Shown here in pieces: positions 1 to 6,046 of a stretch of 7,326 bases of DNA. The notes beneath the pieces are model-generated. The model had not been told where the DNA came from. It did no database searches and was given only the letters and a program-made list of their open reading frames with translations. Each line of letters begins with the position of its first letter. Position 1 is the first letter of the stretch. Source of the DNA: CAZTHK01 sp964613215 (GTDB lineage: Bacteria > Krumholzibacteriota > Krumholzibacteriia > Krumholzibacteriales > CAZTHK01); the NCBI GenBank assembly GCA_964613215.1, contig CAZTHK010000043.1, forward strand, positions 1 to 7,326, written 5' to 3'. The translations under genes were made by a program, and so were the position numbers.

Positions 1-9
1 CAGTTGTTA

Positions 10-981
10 TCAGGAGAATTTTATCCCTTGACAAGGGAAGGCCTCATAGGTGTTAAGAGTGGGGGAACCCACCAGGATGAAGCGGGAGCGAAGGACTTCC
101 GTCATAATATCGGATATATCATACTCCTTGAGGTATCGCATGGTTACATGCACCCCCTCTTCCTCCATTCCGCTGCACAGCCGGCGGGCAATTTTCTCGG
201 TGGAGCCCCACATGGTGTCGTAAACTATCAAGGCATGTTCCGGTGACGATTCTGAGTTAGCCCATCGCTGATATTCTTCTATTATATCACTGACCCTGCT
301 CTGCCATATTATTCCATGACTGGGTGCGATAGTGTCGATGTCCAGCCCGGAAATAGCTTCCAGCGCTTTCCTGACCTGCCTGGAGTATGGCAGCACAATA
401 TTGGCGTAGTACTTGGCAGCTTCCTCCTGCGCTATACCCCAGCTTATATCATGGTCGAATCTGGAGGAACTTGCGATATGCTGTCCGAATGCATCATTGG
501 AGAGCAGCAGCTTTTCCTCCGGTATGTATGTAACCATGTTATCAGGCCAGTGAACCATAGGGGTATGAACAAATTTCAGGGTTCTATCCCCGATATCGAT
601 ACTGTCTCCTGATTTTACTGTCATCAGGTCCAGATCATCCCCATAGTGCTTCCGGAGACCTTTTTCCCCCCGGGTAGAAGTTATTACCCTGGCCTCCGGC
701 GCATAATCAAGGATAGCAGGGATAGAACCACTGTGATCCATCTCTACGTGATTTGAAACTATGTAGTCGATGCTTGCCGGATCGATAATCTCCCTTATCC
801 GTGAGAGCATCTCCTCAAAAAGATAATGTTTAACCGTGTCCACAAGCACTGTCTTCCGGTCAACGATCAGGTATGCGTTATAGGTTGAACCGCGCTGAGT
901 GAGGTAGCCGTGGAAGTTGCTTAGATTCCAATCAATTCCCCCCACCCAGTATATATTTTTCTTCACCGGCGATTTCTTCAA
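10..981 (-). CDS. fprA: Flavodiiron protein (A-type flavoprotein), C-terminally truncated
   Basis: Predicted cytoplasmic flavodiiron protein, a family that reduces O2 to water and/or NO to N2O with electrons from rubredoxin or a related carrier. The N-terminal metallo-beta-lactamase-like domain (about residues 1-245) has the full di-iron ligand set: H78-x-E80-x-D82-H83, H144, D163 and H222 (in PSHGIIW). A flavodoxin domain begins at about 249, with the FMN phosphate loop D255-TMWGST-261 and the SPTLN loop at 306-310. The frame then ends after 323 residues, while relatives are about 390-400 long, so the second half of the flavodoxin fold, including the later FMN-contacting loop, is missing. 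The start is TTG, chosen because the family N-terminus (YWVGGIDWNL) follows at once and an AGGAGG lies six bases upstream. It is second in an operon with the PerR-like gene. Identity is firm from the motifs. Whether the truncation is real, a pseudogene or a sequence error is open. Confidence 0.88.
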   Translation of the reverse strand: MKKSPVKKNIYWVGGIDWNLSNFHGYLTQRGSTYNAYLIVDRKTVLVDTVKHYLFEEMLSRIREIIDPASIDYIVSNHVEMDHSGSIPAILDYAPEARVITSTRGEKGLRKHYGDDLDLMTVKSGDSIDIGDRTLKFVHTPMVHWPDNMVTYIPEEKLLLSNDAFGQHIASSSRFDHDISWGIAQEEAAKYYANIVLPYSRQVRKALEAISGLDIDTIAPSHGIIWQSRVSDIIEEYQRWANSESSPEHALIVYDTMWGSTEKIARRLCSGMEEEGVHVTMRYLKEYDISDIMTEVLRSRFILVGSPTLNTYEAFPCQGIKFS

Positions 982-987
982 GTGCAG

Positions 988-993
988 CCTCCT
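988..993 (-). promoter_or_regulatory. Ribosome binding site that supports the TTG start of fprA
   Basis: A perfect AGGAGG ends six bases before the TTG at 979-981. It overlaps the TAG stop codon (992-994) of the upstream regulator gene, so translation of the two genes is probably coupled. No ATG in this frame would keep the conserved family N-terminus, so this site decides the start. Confidence 0.75.
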
Positions 994-1429
994 ATTCCGA
1001 ATCTCTACTGGGATTATCGATACACTCGCTGCAAGTACCGTAAATGTATGATTGTACCTCTTCCACCCGGTGACCCAGGGAGTTGACCACCTTCATTATA
1101 TTGGATTCTTCATAGGGGTCTATATTTATGTCGATAACCCTGTTACACCGCCGGCAAAGGAAGTGGTGGTGCATCTCTGTTCTGGGGTCAAAACATACTT
1201 CTCCCCTTTTGCGGATGGATAACTCTTTTATTGCTCCCTTACTGCAGAGTAGCTGAAGGGTGGAATATACCGTAGCCTTTGAGATGGTAGGGTATCTGGA
1301 TTTAATGTGGGTGTATATTTCGTCAACGGTGGGATGCGTTTTATTTCCCTCCAGAAACTGAATAATGGCAAGTCTCTGTGGGGTAAGAGAAATACCCTCC
1401 TGTTTCAACAGTTCTTTAATGTTCTCCAT
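992..1429 (-). CDS. perR: PerR-like peroxide-sensing repressor of the Fur family
   Basis: A 145-residue Fur-family transcriptional repressor, normal length. A winged-helix DNA-binding domain comes first (about 1-82; LTPQRLAI at 15-22, recognition segment SKATVYSTLQLL at 50-61), then a metal-binding dimerisation domain. The structural zinc site is visible as C92-x-x-C95 and C133-x-x-C136. By alignment to Bacillus PerR, the regulatory metal ligands are H32, D81, H87, H89 and D100. An Asp at the last position, where iron sensors usually have Glu, points to peroxide sensing by iron-catalysed histidine oxidation. The ATG has a GGAGAG five bases upstream. A near-perfect PerR box over its own promoter supports autoregulation, and the downstream flavodiiron gene would share that control. 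A plain iron-responsive Fur is the main alternative. Family assignment is very secure; the PerR subtype is inferred from ligand identity and the operator. Confidence 0.9.
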   Translation of the reverse strand: MENIKELLKQEGISLTPQRLAIIQFLEGNKTHPTVDEIYTHIKSRYPTISKATVYSTLQLLCSKGAIKELSIRKRGEVCFDPRTEMHHHFLCRRCNRVIDINIDPYEESNIMKVVNSLGHRVEEVQSYIYGTCSECIDNPSRDSE

Positions 1430-1458
1430 ACCATCTCTCCTGTGGATTTGTTGTTAAT

Positions 1459-1473
1459 TTGTAATCATTATAA
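1459..1473 (-). promoter_or_regulatory. PerR/Fur box overlapping the -10 element
   Basis: The minus strand reads TTATAATGATTACAA, matching the 7-1-7 PerR box consensus TTATAATNATTATAA with a single mismatch (C in the right arm). It covers the whole -10 hexamer and the likely start site, a standard repression geometry. Because Fur and PerR boxes are related, the site alone does not tell the two regulators apart; it matches the PerR form better. Confidence 0.82.
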
Positions 1474-1495
1474 ATATAAACTTATTACATGTCAA
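1467..1495 (-). promoter_or_regulatory. Consensus sigma70 promoter of the perR-fprA operon
   Basis: Read on the minus strand, TTGACA (1495-1490) is separated by exactly 17 bases from TATAAT (1472-1467); both hexamers are perfect consensus. Transcription would begin near 1460, giving a leader of about 30 bases before the perR ATG. A promoter this strong is typical of one held down by a repressor, which agrees with the overlapping operator. Confidence 0.88.
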
Positions 1496-1500
1496 CTTCT

Positions 1501-1522
1501 ATTTCCGGTTTACTCCGGAAAT
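1501..1522. repeat. Perfect inverted repeat just upstream of the perR -35 element
   Basis: ATTTCCGG (1501-1508) and CCGGAAAT (1515-1522) form an 8-bp perfect dyad around a 6-base loop, ending five bases upstream of the -35 hexamer. On the plus strand the right arm runs into a short TTTT, so it could be a weak plus-strand terminator. On the minus strand there is no T-run. A second operator or an insulator for the perR promoter is also possible. Confidence 0.5.
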
Positions 1523-1550
1523 TTTCGATCTCCGCAAGGGACGGGCCGGT

Positions 1551-1570
1551 TGATAAAAGTGGATTTATCA
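1551..1570. repeat. Perfect 7-bp inverted repeat
   Basis: TGATAAA (1551-1557) and TTTATCA (1564-1570) are separated by six bases. The element lies in non-coding sequence about 55 bases upstream of the perR -35. It has no T-run on either strand, so a protein-binding dyad is more likely than a terminator. The function is unknown. Confidence 0.4.
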
Positions 1571-1664
1571 TATAACCCATTAAACCACAAGCCTTTTAAA
1601 CCAGCACTATAGGTACGGACCGGGATACAGCCGATATTAAAATACCTGGTGTGTTATATTATTA

Positions 1665-1892
1665 TTAAAATTGCTCTTTGTCCAGAACTTCACGAACTTT
1701 TTCAGCCGGGGTGGTTATTTTGAAGGGTTTCCGTATGAAATCTGATTTTACCGGAAGGGGTTGCTTCCTTCCCGGTGCCGGAAGCCCTCTCACCGGGTCC
1801 CCGGCCCTTAATGCTGCAATATGTATCTCTTCCACCGATTCTCTAATATTTAAGGGTTTATTGCTGTACCGGGATGTACCGGTTGTTTCTGT
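1665..1892 (-). pseudogene. Orphan coding-like open frame, possible gene remnant
   Basis: This minus-strand frame is open for 75 codons between a TGA at 1893-1895 and the TAA at 1665-1667. Its translation looks protein-like, with VEEIHIAALRAGDPVRG followed by a basic and proline-rich part and a charged amphipathic tail ending DKEQF. Codon choices (AGG, CGG, CCG, ATA) resemble those of the neighbouring genes. There is no in-frame ATG. A GTG at 1833-1835 would give about 56 residues but lacks a convincing Shine-Dalgarno. Another minus frame is open just upstream (to the stop at 1858) and overlaps it, as expected if one older gene had suffered a frameshift. I do not recognise a family. It may be a decayed 3' gene end, a small real gene, or chance. 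Confidence 0.27.
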
Positions 1893-1929
1893 TCAAGAAA
1901 TATTCCTGGGTCTCTTTCTGGCACGGTTT

Positions 1930-2036
1930 CCTGATACCAAATAATGCCAGATCATCAGGACTGAATTCCCTGCCCTGATTTTGATGGAAAATCCTGCTGA
2001 ATTGACAGACTCTATCAGGGGGTTGACTGACCTGAT
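1930..2036. repeat. Cluster of five alternating CCTGAT / ATCAGG hexamers
   Basis: The hexamers lie at 1930-1935 (CCTGAT), 1954-1959 (ATCAGG), 1974-1979 (CCTGAT), 2014-2019 (ATCAGG) and 2031-2036 (CCTGAT), so orientation alternates strictly. The last two extend to a perfect 7-bp dyad (2013-2019 with 2031-2037) whose edge touches the T-run of the adjacent terminator. Neighbouring members could pair into several alternative hairpins. No gene is confidently present here. A repeated operator, a structured 3' tail or a small palindromic repeat are all possible. Confidence 0.4.
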
Positions 2037-2068
2037 AAAAAAGGGGAATCTTCACGGTGAAGATCCCC
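2037..2068 (-). terminator. Intrinsic terminator of the lipoprotein gene
   Basis: On the minus strand GGGGATCTTCA and TGAAGATTCCCC form a stem of about 11 bp with one bulged base and a tight loop, followed at once by six T (2042-2037). It lies about 28 bases after the stop codon of the 2097-3224 gene, the usual distance. It isolates that gene from the perR operon. Confidence 0.85.
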
Positions 2069-2096
2069 CCTGGGGTTTTAAGCTTTCACTGGTTGA

Positions 2097-3224
2097 TCAA
2101 AGGTAATTGCTGCAGTCCATTCCCCAGACTCCGTGGAAGTATCCGAACCCTGCACTGTCCGTTACCCATTTACCCTTAAGTCTTCCCCTCAAAACTCCCA
2201 TCCGGTTTATCCAGTATCCCTGGAACCATCCGGCTGGATTTCTGGCTTCTGCAGTTTCGGAATCAGGTCCGTAAGTACCCCTGATTATTCCCTTGAATCT
2301 TCCCCTGAGACTGATGTACTTACCGAAGAATACCCTTTCGCCCTCACTGTTTATTCCGTAAATACCTTTGAGGTAACCATCCACCCGTCCACGCTCGTTC
2401 ATCCATACTCCCCGGTATATACCCCGGTGCTCCTGGCCGGTATCTGAGCTGTCCGGAGCTATTGCGGTTGTATCAATGTTGACTGCTCTCCATCCTCCCA
2501 TCAGGTAGCCATGTGGGCACTGGGGTGTGATGATATGGCTGTCAATGGAGATGTAGTTTTCGCATCTGTCCACCGGTTTGGTGATGTCGAGGGCCGCCAG
2601 TTCATCCATGGTGAAGGTACGGCTGTATGGACCGGTTTCTATGGTCAGCGCGGGTTCCTCCGTTCCGGTTGGATCATTGGAAAGGCCGGGGGGGATAATC
2701 AGTCTGACCTGAAGGCCGTCCACATGAGGACAGGTGTGAGATATCCACTCAATGGTTGATTTATCCACCCGCCGAACGTAGTCGCGGGGATCGAATGCTA
2801 TGATCTTCTCGATAATGATTATTCCGCCTTCCAGGTGAAGGCTTCCGGACCAGTCCAGCTGGCAGCACTCCATAGTGTCTGAACTGGTGCTGAGTCTGGG
2901 AAGGTGTCCCCAGATTGCCCTGAAACGGTACCTGTCCGCACCCTCATTTCTGCGGTAACGGTTCTTCAATTCCTCCTGATCCTCCAGCTGATCTTCCACA
3001 TAGACTTCCGAGCCGGTGTAACCGGAATAAAGTTCGGGTTCACCGAAGGCTTCGGGTTCGTCGCTGTATGAAAACCCTCCTGTGGATGAATCCAGATCAT
3101 ATTCAGTTTCTGCCGTCTCATTATCTGTCGAAACGGGTGCTGCAGGGTTGCTCTCGAACAGCTGGCATCCGGCCCCGAATATCAGGAATAATACTGCCAG
3201 TCCAGTGATCAAGGACTTCTTCAT
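2097..3224 (-). CDS. Predicted lipoprotein with C-terminal Gly/aromatic repeats, function unknown
   Basis: A 375-residue predicted exported lipoprotein. The N-terminus has two lysines, a hydrophobic core and a lipobox ending G-A-G-C at C20, so the mature protein should be lipid-anchored in the envelope. Residues 24-95 form an acidic, Glu/Asp/Ser/Tyr-rich linker. Residues about 99-250 look like a mainly beta domain, with a Cys pair (C120-C121) and two similar Cys-Pro-His motifs (C165-H167 and C236-H238) that could bind metal or form disulfides. Residues about 267-368 are degenerate repeats of the form G-x-[WY]-x-N-x-x-G-x-x-x-G-x-L-[KR]-G-x-[YW], loosely like MORN repeats. The ATG is preceded by AGGAGG nine bases upstream, and a terminator follows. 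It is a single-gene unit. I do not recognise a named family and assign no function. Confidence 0.85.
   Translation of the reverse strand: MKKSLITGLAVLFLIFGAGCQLFESNPAAPVSTDNETAETEYDLDSSTGGFSYSDEPEAFGEPELYSGYTGSEVYVEDQLEDQEELKNRYRRNEGADRYRFRAIWGHLPRLSTSSDTMECCQLDWSGSLHLEGGIIIIEKIIAFDPRDYVRRVDKSTIEWISHTCPHVDGLQVRLIIPPGLSNDPTGTEEPALTIETGPYSRTFTMDELAALDITKPVDRCENYISIDSHIITPQCPHGYLMGGWRAVNIDTTAIAPDSSDTGQEHRGIYRGVWMNERGRVDGYLKGIYGINSEGERVFFGKYISLRGRFKGIIRGTYGPDSETAEARNPAGWFQGYWINRMGVLRGRLKGKWVTDSAGFGYFHGVWGMDCSNYL
2121..2426 (-). repeat. Region encoding degenerate Gly/aromatic protein repeats
   Basis: It encodes residues 267-368 of the lipoprotein. Three long units (267-290, 299-319, 332-353) and a short last one (360-368) share Gly-aromatic pairs such as GVWMNERG, GKYISLRG and GYWINRMG, followed by a turn and [KR]-G-x-[YW]. 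The copies have diverged strongly in amino acids, so this is an old structural repeat and not a recent DNA duplication. Confidence 0.55.
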
Positions 3225-3231
3225 TTTCTAC

Positions 3232-3360
3232 TCCCTCCTGCTGTTTTGCTCCTTTACATTCTCACTGTCTGCGAATTTATTTTCTCCCGGAAAGTCCCGG
3301 GAGATACTTTTCTTTCTGCTCTCTTCAAAAAATAGATGCAGGAGGAATGCCGGGAGAAAA
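3232..3360 (-). promoter_or_regulatory. Possible structured 5' leader of the lipoprotein mRNA
   Basis: Read in RNA order on the minus strand, segment A (3360-3350, UUUUCUCCCGG), B (3347-3338, UUCCUCCUGC), C (3304-3297, UCUCCCGG), A' (3290-3280, CCGGGAGAAAA) and B' (3241-3232, the Shine-Dalgarno region). A' can pair with A (11 bp) or with C (8 bp), not both. B can pair with B' (10 pairs, one G-U), hiding the ribosome site. C:A' and B:B' nest together, whereas A:A' excludes B:B' except as a pseudoknot. A TATAAT at 3387-3382 is a candidate -10 that would place all of this in the transcript, but its -35 is poor. The sequence matches no riboswitch class I know. Confidence 0.35.
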
Positions 3361-3494
3361 TATTGTTTCTCTAAATATGGTATTATATTGTTATACAACT
3401 AATTAGCACTGCAGTTGGGAGACGGAATTGTTATGAATAATGTTGATGGCTGTACCTTGAGGTACACAAGGGAATAGATTATGTTCTCCTGTGT

Positions 3495-5780
3495 TCACTC
3501 ACTCATACTCGAAGCGGTGAAGATATCCAGTGCCCTTATGGCCCTCTCAATTTTTCGGAAGCAGGGCAGGCCGGCCTTTTCCATCATCTCAACGGCCGGG
3601 TCATAGAGCTTTCCGGAATCAAGTGAGAAAACCATGGGCTTGGAAGTATTTTGAAATGACCTGACGGATACATTAGGATAGGAATCAGGATTTCCGATAT
3701 CTTCATTGTGACCTTCGCCGGGGGGTAGATTCTCCATGTACGGGGTGGGTGCAACGTTGGCTGCAACCACGCAATCCACTCCCCGGTCCTCCGAGATTGC
3801 ATCCAGACACCTTCCGTAGTTCACTGCGTCGGTCTGGGGGGTGGCGTCAACCGGATTGTTAACATCGATGATATCAGTTGGAAGGGAGCTATTTAATCTT
3901 TCCCTGGTCTCCGGCGAAAAACCGGCTAATTGCAGATCTATAAGGTTGTCCGCAGCTACTGAGCATTCGAAACCGGCATTGCTGTATATGCCTACCCTGT
4001 TTCCGGTTACCTTCCTCCGGTTAAGCAGGGAGAATATCTTCACCAGATCTAAATACTGTTCCAGGGAATCCGGCATGATCACACCGGTATCTGTCAGAAT
4101 GCGTTTCATTATCCTGTAGTTGCCGGCCATGGAGGCGGTGTGGGAGGCCACCGCTTCAGCTCCGGCTCTGGTCCTGCCGGCCTTGAACATGATTATCTTT
4201 TTTCCTGACAGGATAATATCCTCCGCCACCCTGCGGAAGCGTTCCCCGTCGAACTTCTTGAAACCCTCGATATAGAGGCAGAATATATCCAGGTTGGGGT
4301 CATCCTTGAGACGAATGAGATAGTCGGTAACGGTAATATCCATCTGATTTCCGTAGGTTATCATATATCTGGGATTCAATTGATGCCCCAGATTGCTGAT
4401 CAGGGTTACTATGTAAGCCCCGCTCTGGCTGATAATGGCTGTACTTTCACCGAACTCGCCCTCCACGGGGAGCTTGTACTCCGGCAGGAAGAAGGTATTG
4501 TACCCCCCCGGGCGGGAGACTATACCCATGCAATTAGGCCCGTTCAGTACAGTGCCGGGAGGGTTGGCCCTGCGGCTTTTCTTAATCAGATTTCTGAGCC
4601 GGCGGTCCAGTTCCTTTCCCCCGGAGGTTTCGCCAAAACCTCCAGATATTAATATAATGGAACGGGTTTTCCCCCCGGAGATCAGTTCATTCAGAATCCC
4701 GGCTGCCCTTTCACCTGCGGGAATGGCGAATACGGTCACGTCAACATCTTCCGGAAGATCATTCAACGATGGATAAGCCCTGCAGCCCCCGATCTCGGCG
4801 GAGTCGGGATGAAGAAGGTATATTCTTTCACTGTCTATAACACCGGTTTTAAGCAGATTGGAGAGTATTATTCTTCCCACATTCATCTTTTTAGCGGATG
4901 CCCCTATTATAAGGACGCTGCGGGGTTCCAGCAAATTTCCGATTCCCTGCTGGGGAGGAAAGTCGAAGGTATGCTTGTTCCCGGAGACTTTCATCAGTGC
5001 ATCCAGGGGGATGAGTTCGCCGCTATATGTTATCTGAAGCGGATTTACCTCCAGTTCCTCGATGGTTACCGCTGAATCCTCCGAGGTGGAAGAAAATGTT
5101 TTGGCCAGACGGGAGAATTTAACCATGGCCTGTTCAAGTTTTTCACCCTTTATCATTTCATCCGGTGATATTCGCGTTTTCCCGGTAAGTACGGGGAAGA
5201 AGAATGTTTCCTTCAGTCCGTCAGCTATTCCGCCGGGGGATAGAGAAGTGGATGCAGCACTTATGTACAATCCCCTTCTATCAGTGAATGCTTCGCTGTA
5301 GATTTCCGTTCCCAATCCCCCCAGCCCAATTACAGTCACCGGACCCATAGAGGGGTCCTGGCGAAGTGAAAGCAGAAGCTGATGGGGAGGGCAACTTTCC
5401 CCCTCTATCAGTTCGGATATAAGCATACCATCCTGTTTTATTCCTTGCTCACCCGCTATCCTCTCGAATTCCCCGCAGATGTTCCTGAGCTGCGGCTTCG
5501 ATTTTTCCACTATCCTGACTCCCCCTATGTCCGAACGGTGAGCCAGCCGGGTGGAAATGATTTTACAAACCACCCGGTCGCCACTTATGGAGTCCAGGTC
5601 CGATTGACCGATCTCTCGCTTTTGGCTGACGAAAATGTTATCCGGAGTTTTGAATCCCGCCAGTTCCAGAATACGGTAAGCTTCGTGTTCCAGCAGGTGA
5701 TTTCTCCCCTCTTCCAGGGCAGGGATAATAATGTCTTCTATCTGGCTTACCGGCAGTTCACTGTTCAGAAGATTGGTCAT
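3495..5780 (-). CDS. Fused ADP-forming acyl-CoA (acetyl-CoA) synthetase, beta-alpha order
   Basis: Cytoplasmic enzyme expected to convert acetyl-CoA or another acyl-CoA, ADP and phosphate to the free acid, ATP and CoA, reversibly. From the ATG at 5780 it has 761 residues. An ATP-grasp domain (beta part, about 12-260) comes first, with H81 in AHRSDIGGV, the VIGLGGLGTE strand at 150-159 and ELEVNP at 242-247. A Rossmann CoA-binding domain (about 283-400; IIGAS at 291-295) and the CoA-ligase part (about 410-745) follow, with NGPNC at 413-417, ISQSGA at 450-455 and the phospho-histidine H547 in ASHTASMAG. All key residues are present. The GTG at 5786 is rejected as start because GAGGGAG is spaced well for the ATG at 5780. 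There is no acetyltransferase domain, unlike PatZ-type proteins. Exact substrate is unknown. No strong terminator follows, and the gene is divergent from the ChaN-like gene. Confidence 0.9.
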   Translation of the reverse strand: MTNLLNSELPVSQIEDIIIPALEEGRNHLLEHEAYRILELAGFKTPDNIFVSQKREIGQSDLDSISGDRVVCKIISTRLAHRSDIGGVRIVEKSKPQLRNICGEFERIAGEQGIKQDGMLISELIEGESCPPHQLLLSLRQDPSMGPVTVIGLGGLGTEIYSEAFTDRRGLYISAASTSLSPGGIADGLKETFFFPVLTGKTRISPDEMIKGEKLEQAMVKFSRLAKTFSSTSEDSAVTIEELEVNPLQITYSGELIPLDALMKVSGNKHTFDFPPQQGIGNLLEPRSVLIIGASAKKMNVGRIILSNLLKTGVIDSERIYLLHPDSAEIGGCRAYPSLNDLPEDVDVTVFAIPAGERAAGILNELISGGKTRSIILISGGFGETSGGKELDRRLRNLIKKSRRANPPGTVLNGPNCMGIVSRPGGYNTFFLPEYKLPVEGEFGESTAIISQSGAYIVTLISNLGHQLNPRYMITYGNQMDITVTDYLIRLKDDPNLDIFCLYIEGFKKFDGERFRRVAEDIILSGKKIIMFKAGRTRAGAEAVASHTASMAGNYRIMKRILTDTGVIMPDSLEQYLDLVKIFSLLNRRKVTGNRVGIYSNAGFECSVAADNLIDLQLAGFSPETRERLNSSLPTDIIDVNNPVDATPQTDAVNYGRCLDAISEDRGVDCVVAANVAPTPYMENLPPGEGHNEDIGNPDSYPNVSVRSFQNTSKPMVFSLDSGKLYDPAVEMMEKAGLPCFRKIERAIRALDIFTASSMSE

Positions 5781-5837
5781 TGTCACTCTCCCTCAAGTCC
5801 AGGCAAGGTCCGCTTTTTGGAACCAGCTGATTGTATT

Positions 5838-5857
5838 TATTGCAATAGATTGCTATA
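5838..5857. promoter_or_regulatory. Imperfect 20-bp dyad in the divergent intergenic region
   Basis: Arms TAT-x-GCAAT and ATTGC-x-ATA, read on the minus strand, are symmetric with one mismatched pair and a 2-base centre. The dyad lies about 58 bases upstream of the acyl-CoA synthetase ATG and beside a minus-strand TACAAT (5835-5830) that could be its -10; the matching -35 is weak. The size and symmetry suit a dimeric regulator, which is inference only. Confidence 0.35.
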
Positions 5858-5895
5858 AAGGTGTGGCATGCCCCATCCAGGTTTGCCTTATCCGG

Positions 5896-5903
5896 AAAGG
5901 AGG
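5896..5903 (+). promoter_or_regulatory. Strong Shine-Dalgarno-like sequence with no well-placed start
   Basis: AAAGGAGG is near-perfect, but the next ATG (5905-5907) is only one base away and opens just 18 codons. The in-frame GTG of the ChaN-like gene (5915) is 11 bases away, rather far. If that GTG is used the protein gains 44 residues. The intervening 130 bases are AT-rich and not coding-like, so I treat this as possibly coincidental. Confidence 0.3.
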
Positions 5904-6046
5904 CATGAGGACAAGTGATATCACACCATATTCTCTTTTCTTTTTCCATAACTCAGGTTAAGATTTTTTATGTCAATACGATTTTAGAGGATATGGTATC
6001 TTATTATTTATCTATTGTCCATAAAAATAGGGAAAATTTGAAAAGC

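Noticed and set aside
1678..1944. Plus-strand 88-codon frame
   Set aside because: It is antisense to the more coding-like minus frame, lacks a ribosome site and shows no recognisable motif.
1858..2055. Minus-strand 65-codon frame beginning with GTG at 2055
   Set aside because: Its start lies inside the stem of the lipoprotein terminator and has no ribosome site. Only its 3' part may belong to the possible gene remnant noted at 1665-1892.
3338..3407. Plus-strand GGAGG followed by ATG opening a 19-codon frame
   Set aside because: The spacing to the ATG is too short and the peptide is unremarkable; the purine run is better explained as the complement of the lipoprotein leader.
3451..3466. Perfect hairpin TGTACC-TTGA-GGTACA after the acyl-CoA synthetase gene
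   Set aside because: The stem is only 6 bp and there is no T-run on either strand, so I do not call it a terminator.
4435..4776. Long plus-strand open frames opposite the acyl-CoA synthetase (also 3841-4119, 4809-5301, 5382-5858)
   Set aside because: They lie antisense to a gene with complete family motifs and have no family features or ribosome sites.
5905..5961. 18-codon plus-strand frame MRTSDITPYSLFFFHNSG after AAAGGAGG
   Set aside because: Only one base separates the ribosome site from the ATG, and the peptide has no regulatory-codon run or leader-like feature.
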